Source of the DNA: JBEKZQ01 sp049509675
GTDB taxonomy: Bacteria > Planctomycetota > Planctomycetia > Pirellulales > Thermoguttaceae
Reading direction: 5' to 3'
Assembly: GCA_049509675.1 (NCBI GenBank)
Contig: JBEKZQ010000282.1
Location: forward strand, 1-8,471
Length of the DNA stretch: 8,471 bases
The number at the start of each line of letters is the position of its first letter. Position 1 is the first letter of the stretch. The position numbers and the translations under genes are program-made. The notes under the pieces were generated by a model. That model was not told the DNA's origin. It ran no database searches and saw nothing but the letters and a program-made list of their open reading frames with translations. Positions 4,781 through 8,471 of the stretch are shown in pieces.

Positions 4781-7700
4781 TCAGTCGCGATCGCGCAGCA
4801 GCAGGCCGAAGGCGGCCAGGGTCTTCGCCTGCGAGGCCACCACGCCTTCGTCCATGTCGATGGCAAAATGGCAATCGACGAACGTCTGCAGGCTGGCGAA
4901 ATTCTCGCGGACCGCCGGATAGGCCGTCTCGGCCACGCGATAACCGTTGGCGCCCTGCACGGGGCCTTCCACCTGCTGCCCCGGCACAACCTCGCCCAAA
5001 TGGCAGTAACGGCTGTTGTGCAGCGGCGCACGCACGGTCCGCGTTCCCAGCCCGACGATAAAACTCCGACCCAGCGGGTTCGCCCCCAAGGTGTTGTCGC
5101 AGGTGCGCACGATCCAGGCGCGGTACTTCTCGTCGTGGGTGAGCTTATAGGACCACATGACAACGGGCAGGTAATTCTCGTATGCGCCTGTTCCCCAGTT
5201 GATCGGGGCCATGGGATGGCGGATGAACCCGTAGGCCATCGTCTGGCATTCACGGATGAACATGTCGGCACGCGCGATGATCGCCCGGCGCACCAATTGT
5301 TGCACGCGCGGGTCGGCCGCGGCGGGGGGGCAATTGACGTAGGCCCAGGCCGCCAGGCTCTGGTCGTACTGGCTGTAGACGTCGATCTCGGCGTCGGGTT
5401 CGCGAGACCAGACGCACACCTCCAGAAAATCCTTGTTGAAGCGGGCCTCTGCGGTGGTGTGCAGCAGTTGCGCGGCGGCGTAGGCCCTGGGCCCGAGATA
5501 ACCGGAGGCGTACTGCTGCGGGGTCTTGGCGCGGGGGGGATGGTTTTCGGCCCAGGCGTAGGCCCGCCGGGCCCGCGCCAAAAGGTCTTCCGCCTCCCGG
5601 GTCTTTCCCAGCGACCGCCACAGGCGCGCGGCCTGGGCCGCGGCCCCGGCGAAGCAGTACGAGGCGGCGGCATCCTTGGCGTAGGCATAGTCGCCAATGT
5701 GATCGAGTTCGACCGTCTCGACGAAGTTCGGGTCGCCGGCCGACTCGGTGCCGTGGTACACGCCGCCGTCCTTGTCCTGGAGATCCAACCACAGGCGAAG
5801 CGCCCAGTGCGCTTCGTCGAGGATATCGGGAACGCCGTTGCCTTTTTCCGGGATGTTCAACTGGCCGTCGTAGAATTTTCGCGGCGCCATTTCATAGGCG
5901 TCCATCAGGGTTTGGGCCACGTCGAGGTGCGATCGCGGGTTGTAGTCGCCCGCGTCGTGGTGGCCGCCAAAGGCGGAGATCAGCACGGGCAACTGGGCCG
6001 GCCGGGGCGTGGCCAGCACGGCCAGTTCCTCGGCCTCCAGCGCGCGGCGGTAGAGGCGAAAGTCATCGAAGAAGGCGTTTGCACTTCCCTTGCCGGTGAT
6101 CGTGCCCAAGGAGAAATCGCCCGCCGTCTGGGCGCCCGCCTCAGCCGAGCAGGCCAGGCGGCCGTCGACGTACAACGACGCCCGCGGCGGTTTTGCCGAT
6201 GCCGGCCCGACCACCAGCGCCACGTGATGCCAGGCGCCGTCGTTGATCCGCACGTGCTGCGTGGCAGGGCTGGTGCTGCCCACGCTGAAGGAGAGGACTC
6301 CCCAACCGGCCGTCACGCTCATGCGCGGCTTGCCCCACTCACCACTGCCGAATCCGAACAGCGTGCCATGGAAGTCGGCGTCCTCGTCCTTCTTGAACCA
6401 GCCGCACATCGTATAGCCGTTTCGGGCGTCGGCGGGAATGGCCGGGGCGGTTGCTCCGTTGGCGCGGCCCGCCTGGGTCGGTCCGAAGGCCTGATTGTCG
6501 TTGGGCAGGATTTCCTTGTCGGGGCTGAAACGCTGCCCCGGCGACGCCGGCGTCAAGTCGTGCCCATTGCCCGAGGCGTCCTTGAAGTTCCCCTCAAGCG
6601 GATAGTAGGCCACTAGCGCCGGGTCGCGGTTGAGCTTGTCGAGTTTCGGGTCCGGTTTGGCGTCCAGCGCCCGCCGCACGACGTTGCGAGAGAGGTCCTT
6701 CTGGATCTCGTGCGGTTCGTCGTGGAGCTGCGTGGTCAGGGTGAGGCCCGCCGTATGGCAGGCGATCCGCCGCCACTGGCTGTAGGGCGGCCCAAGTTCG
6801 ATGCCGCAGCGCTGGGCGAACAGGCCGTAAGCCTGCACTTCGAACGCCTTCTGGTACACATTGTCGCCGATCTCGAACGGCAGGCTGCGACCGACCTGGG
6901 GAACCGTGACGAAATATCTGCCGGGCGCGGTAACGCTGGTGAAGTCGAGCACATAGACGTTCTCGCCCGAATGATCGACCTTGTAGTACCCCTCGGTCAT
7001 CTCGCCCGATCGATGCACCAGCCGCGCCTTGCCGCGGAAGACGACCGACAGGTCCTCTTCCCGGCAGATGCGGAACTCGGGCGGTTCGTTGAAGGCCAAG
7101 GCGCCTGCGGCGGAGGCCGGCGCGGCGGTCGCTTTGCGATCCGGCTTTTCCGGCTTCTCCGGCGGCCCGCTGGGTTTGCGCAGTTGGTCCCAAAACGCCT
7201 GCGCCACCGAGTCATCGGTTCGATCTGCGCGCGGTTCGGCCGCCTGAGTCTTTTCGGGGAAGGACCCCAGCCAGCGTCCGAGATAGGCCAGTTTCACCGG
7301 CGAATCGCTCAGGTAGCCCACTTGGTTGACCTTGATCGAGTTGCTCAACGATTGCTTTTCGTTGAAGCGGAGCGACGCCCGGTTGGCCGCCGTCGTGACT
7401 GCCCGATTCACCTCGACCTCGATCAGGTCGTCATTGTGCAGTGGCTCCTCGAATTGCAGGAACATCTCGTGCATGGGGATGGCCGCGAAGGGCCAGCCGG
7501 TGGGCAGGTAGGTGTCGATGCGGCTGATGCGTCCCAGATGCGCCACCTTCACGGGCTTGCCCGCCACGCGGACCAGGTAGTTCTCAGGGCGTGCGGCCGC
7601 GTCGGCCGAGAAATTGGGGCCGAATTCCAGCTTGAGGATTCCCGACCCGACCGGTTCCAACTGGCGCAGCCCCAGGACGGCCAGGTCCACGGCGTCGTCG

Positions 7701-8236
7701 GCGGCCGGCCGCGCCTCTGCTTTGCGATAAACGAAGCCTTGCGCGGTGTGCGCGCCGGTGACCATTTCCCCCTGCGATCCCTGGGCGATCACGAAGTACT
7801 CCATGCCCTCCTTCATCGGGTTCGGCAAGTCAAGCGTTACGATGGTCCGCTCGAAGCGGGCAAACGGGCAGCCGGCCGGGCTTTCCGCCTCGATCTCGGC
7901 ACGGGCGGAAGACTTCCCAGGCGCGACGAACTTCGCATACGCATAGTTGTCGTCCTGAAAACTGATGATGCGGTAGGACGCCGCCCGCTGGCAGGCCCGC
8001 GTGACGCTCATGCCCAGGATCAACTGCACCTGAGCGCCGCCCAGCGGCTCTGCGCGTCGCACGCCGAAGGAGGTGCGCACCGCGATCCGGTTGTCGGCCA
8101 GGCCGCGGAAATCTGCCAGCGGATCGGCACGGCAAACCGAAAGAACCGCCGGCAGCATCAGCAGGAAGCCGCCGGCACGCAAAGCGGCGAGGCAGTGCCC
8201 ATATTGGTTCTCGCTTGGCGGCCGGTTGCGGTTCAT
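4781..8236 (-). CDS. Large secreted glycoside hydrolase family 9 (cellulase-like) with inserted LamG domain
   Basis: A 1151-residue, probably exported enzyme that should hydrolyse beta-glucans such as cellulose; exact substrate unknown. A signal peptide fits residues 1-37: a long polar start, a hydrophobic run about 22-34, and cleavage after SVCRA. Residues about 38-300 look beta-rich and Ig-like but are unassigned. The GH9-associated Ig-like domain (CelD_N type) starts at IKVNQVGYLSDSPVKLAYLG (301-320) and resumes at about 385-457, broken by a Pro/Lys/Ala-rich segment. The catalytic domain begins about 460 (AFEVQAYGLFAQRCG). It is interrupted by a LamG/concanavalin-like domain (about 541-745), then continues with GGHHDAGDYN (757-766), holding the catalytic Asp pair 761/764, and NGVPDILDEAHWALRLW (800-816). 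Later come NPLGRSFIVG (1053-1062), His1073/Arg1076 of the usual substrate-binding motif, and the likely acid Glu1130 (DMDEGVVASQAKTL). The catalytic residues look intact. No dockerin or sorting tail is seen. The ATG at 8236 has a good AAGGAAAG site just upstream. Confidence 0.9.
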   Translation of the reverse strand: MNRNRPPSENQYGHCLAALRAGGFLLMLPAVLSVCRADPLADFRGLADNRIAVRTSFGVRRAEPLGGAQVQLILGMSVTRACQRAASYRIISFQDDNYAYAKFVAPGKSSARAEIEAESPAGCPFARFERTIVTLDLPNPMKEGMEYFVIAQGSQGEMVTGAHTAQGFVYRKAEARPAADDAVDLAVLGLRQLEPVGSGILKLEFGPNFSADAAARPENYLVRVAGKPVKVAHLGRISRIDTYLPTGWPFAAIPMHEMFLQFEEPLHNDDLIEVEVNRAVTTAANRASLRFNEKQSLSNSIKVNQVGYLSDSPVKLAYLGRWLGSFPEKTQAAEPRADRTDDSVAQAFWDQLRKPSGPPEKPEKPDRKATAAPASAAGALAFNEPPEFRICREEDLSVVFRGKARLVHRSGEMTEGYYKVDHSGENVYVLDFTSVTAPGRYFVTVPQVGRSLPFEIGDNVYQKAFEVQAYGLFAQRCGIELGPPYSQWRRIACHTAGLTLTTQLHDEPHEIQKDLSRNVVRRALDAKPDPKLDKLNRDPALVAYYPLEGNFKDASGNGHDLTPASPGQRFSPDKEILPNDNQAFGPTQAGRANGATAPAIPADARNGYTMCGWFKKDEDADFHGTLFGFGSGEWGKPRMSVTAGWGVLSFSVGSTSPATQHVRINDGAWHHVALVVGPASAKPPRASLYVDGRLACSAEAGAQTAGDFSLGTITGKGSANAFFDDFRLYRRALEAEELAVLATPRPAQLPVLISAFGGHHDAGDYNPRSHLDVAQTLMDAYEMAPRKFYDGQLNIPEKGNGVPDILDEAHWALRLWLDLQDKDGGVYHGTESAGDPNFVETVELDHIGDYAYAKDAAASYCFAGAAAQAARLWRSLGKTREAEDLLARARRAYAWAENHPPRAKTPQQYASGYLGPRAYAAAQLLHTTAEARFNKDFLEVCVWSREPDAEIDVYSQYDQSLAAWAYVNCPPAAADPRVQQLVRRAIIARADMFIRECQTMAYGFIRHPMAPINWGTGAYENYLPVVMWSYKLTHDEKYRAWIVRTCDNTLGANPLGRSFIVGLGTRTVRAPLHNSRYCHLGEVVPGQQVEGPVQGANGYRVAETAYPAVRENFASLQTFVDCHFAIDMDEGVVASQAKTLAAFGLLLRDRD

Positions 8237-8240
8237 AATG

Positions 8241-8249
8241 CTTTCCTTT
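8241..8249 (-). promoter_or_regulatory. Ribosome binding site of the GH9 gene
   Basis: On the - strand AAAGGAAAG ends four bases before the ATG at 8236, and it supports this start and thus the long polar n-region of the signal peptide. No clear -35/-10 promoter was found in the 48 bases between the start and the foldback element; the promoter may lie within the element. Confidence 0.6.
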
Positions 8250-8284
8250 CTCGATTCTGGGCGTTTGCAAAATGACGATGCGCA

Positions 8285-8450
8285 GATTATTCATGAACTG
8301 TAGGGTGGCGTCGAGCAAACCGTGGTTCTCCCTGGGTCTTCGGTCGCTTATGAACTTACCGCTTTGTGACACAGCGCTGGACAACCGTTGATCGGTTTGC
8401 GAGACCCACCATCGGCTTGCCCGACCTCGACCCACCCTACATGAATAATC
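8285..8450. repeat. 166-bp inverted-repeat (foldback/MITE-like) element upstream of GH9
   Basis: The left end GATTATTCATG (8285-8295) is exactly matched by the reverse complement of the right end (8440-8450). The match continues as TAGGGTGG (8301-8308 against 8432-8439) and TCGAG (8311-8315 against 8426-8430), broken only by a 5-base insertion and one or two changed bases in the left arm. After a gap of about 26 bases present only in the right arm, GCAAACCG (8315-8322) pairs with CGGTTTGC (8393-8400). The right arm also holds two GACCCACC copies (8403-8410, 8429-8436). The motif TAGGGTGGGTCGAG resembles dispersed repeats I recall from planctomycete-type genomes, but I cannot verify this here. 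No transposase and no target duplication are seen. Confidence 0.7.
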
Positions 8451-8471
8451 CGGGTCAGGAAGGGCGGAACT

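Noticed and set aside
8126..8236. Lipoprotein signal (LSVC) in the GH9 leader
   Set aside because: The residue before Cys is Val rather than Gly, Ala or Ser, so the lipobox is poor; cleavage after the following RA by signal peptidase I fits better.
4868..8275. Two very long + strand frames (4868-6616 and 6710-8275) opposite the GH9 gene
   Set aside because: They lie fully antisense to a gene with clear GH9 and LamG motifs, show no recognisable domain, and long antisense frames are expected in GC-rich DNA.
1..8471. CRISPR arrays, tRNA or rRNA genes, transposase genes
   Set aside because: No regularly spaced repeats, cloverleaf pattern, rRNA signature or transposase motif was found by reading both strands; very degraded copies could be missed by eye.

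Overview
The window is GC-rich, densely coding bacterial DNA with three blocks. A DUF1638 protein, a uroporphyrinogen-decarboxylase-like methyltransferase and a very large secreted family 9 glycoside hydrolase together suggest an anaerobic or polysaccharide-degrading bacterium. Planctomycetota or a relative is my best guess from gene content and style; nothing here (no rRNA or marker gene) proves it.

Left block (1-4046, + strand): the 3' part of a DUF1638 gene (1-621), then a two-gene restriction-modification-like cassette (684-1571, putative endonuclease; 1573-2979, beta-class DNA methyltransferase), then a UroD/MtaA-family methyltransferase (3015-4046) with an intact His-x-Cys...Cys zinc site. 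From my knowledge of these families, DUF1638 and MtaA-like proteins are usual partners in corrinoid methyl-transfer clusters. The restriction-modification pair looks inserted between two genes that belong together, and hand-counted lines of it are lower in GC than a line from the UroD-like gene.

Middle block (4047-4780): a short convergent intergenic space with two small hairpins, then on the - strand a 158-residue helical protein of unknown function (4151-4627). It is preceded two bases upstream by a possible 43-codon ORF (4630-4761). That ORF lies almost entirely inside a 108-bp imperfect palindrome (4656-4763).

Right block (4781-8471): a 1151-residue exported GH9 glycosidase on the - strand. 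Its GH9 catalytic domain is split by an inserted LamG-like domain, and its Ig-like domain is split by a Pro/Lys/Ala-rich segment. Upstream, between its start and the window edge, is a second foldback element of 166 bp (8285-8450). No tRNA, rRNA, CRISPR array or transposase gene was seen.

Functionally the blocks look independent: one-carbon/corrinoid metabolism, DNA modification and restriction, and extracellular beta-glucan breakdown. The most distinctive points are the nuclease candidate with an unorthodox active-site region, the interruption of the corrinoid gene pair, the nested-domain GH9 enzyme and the two foldback elements.
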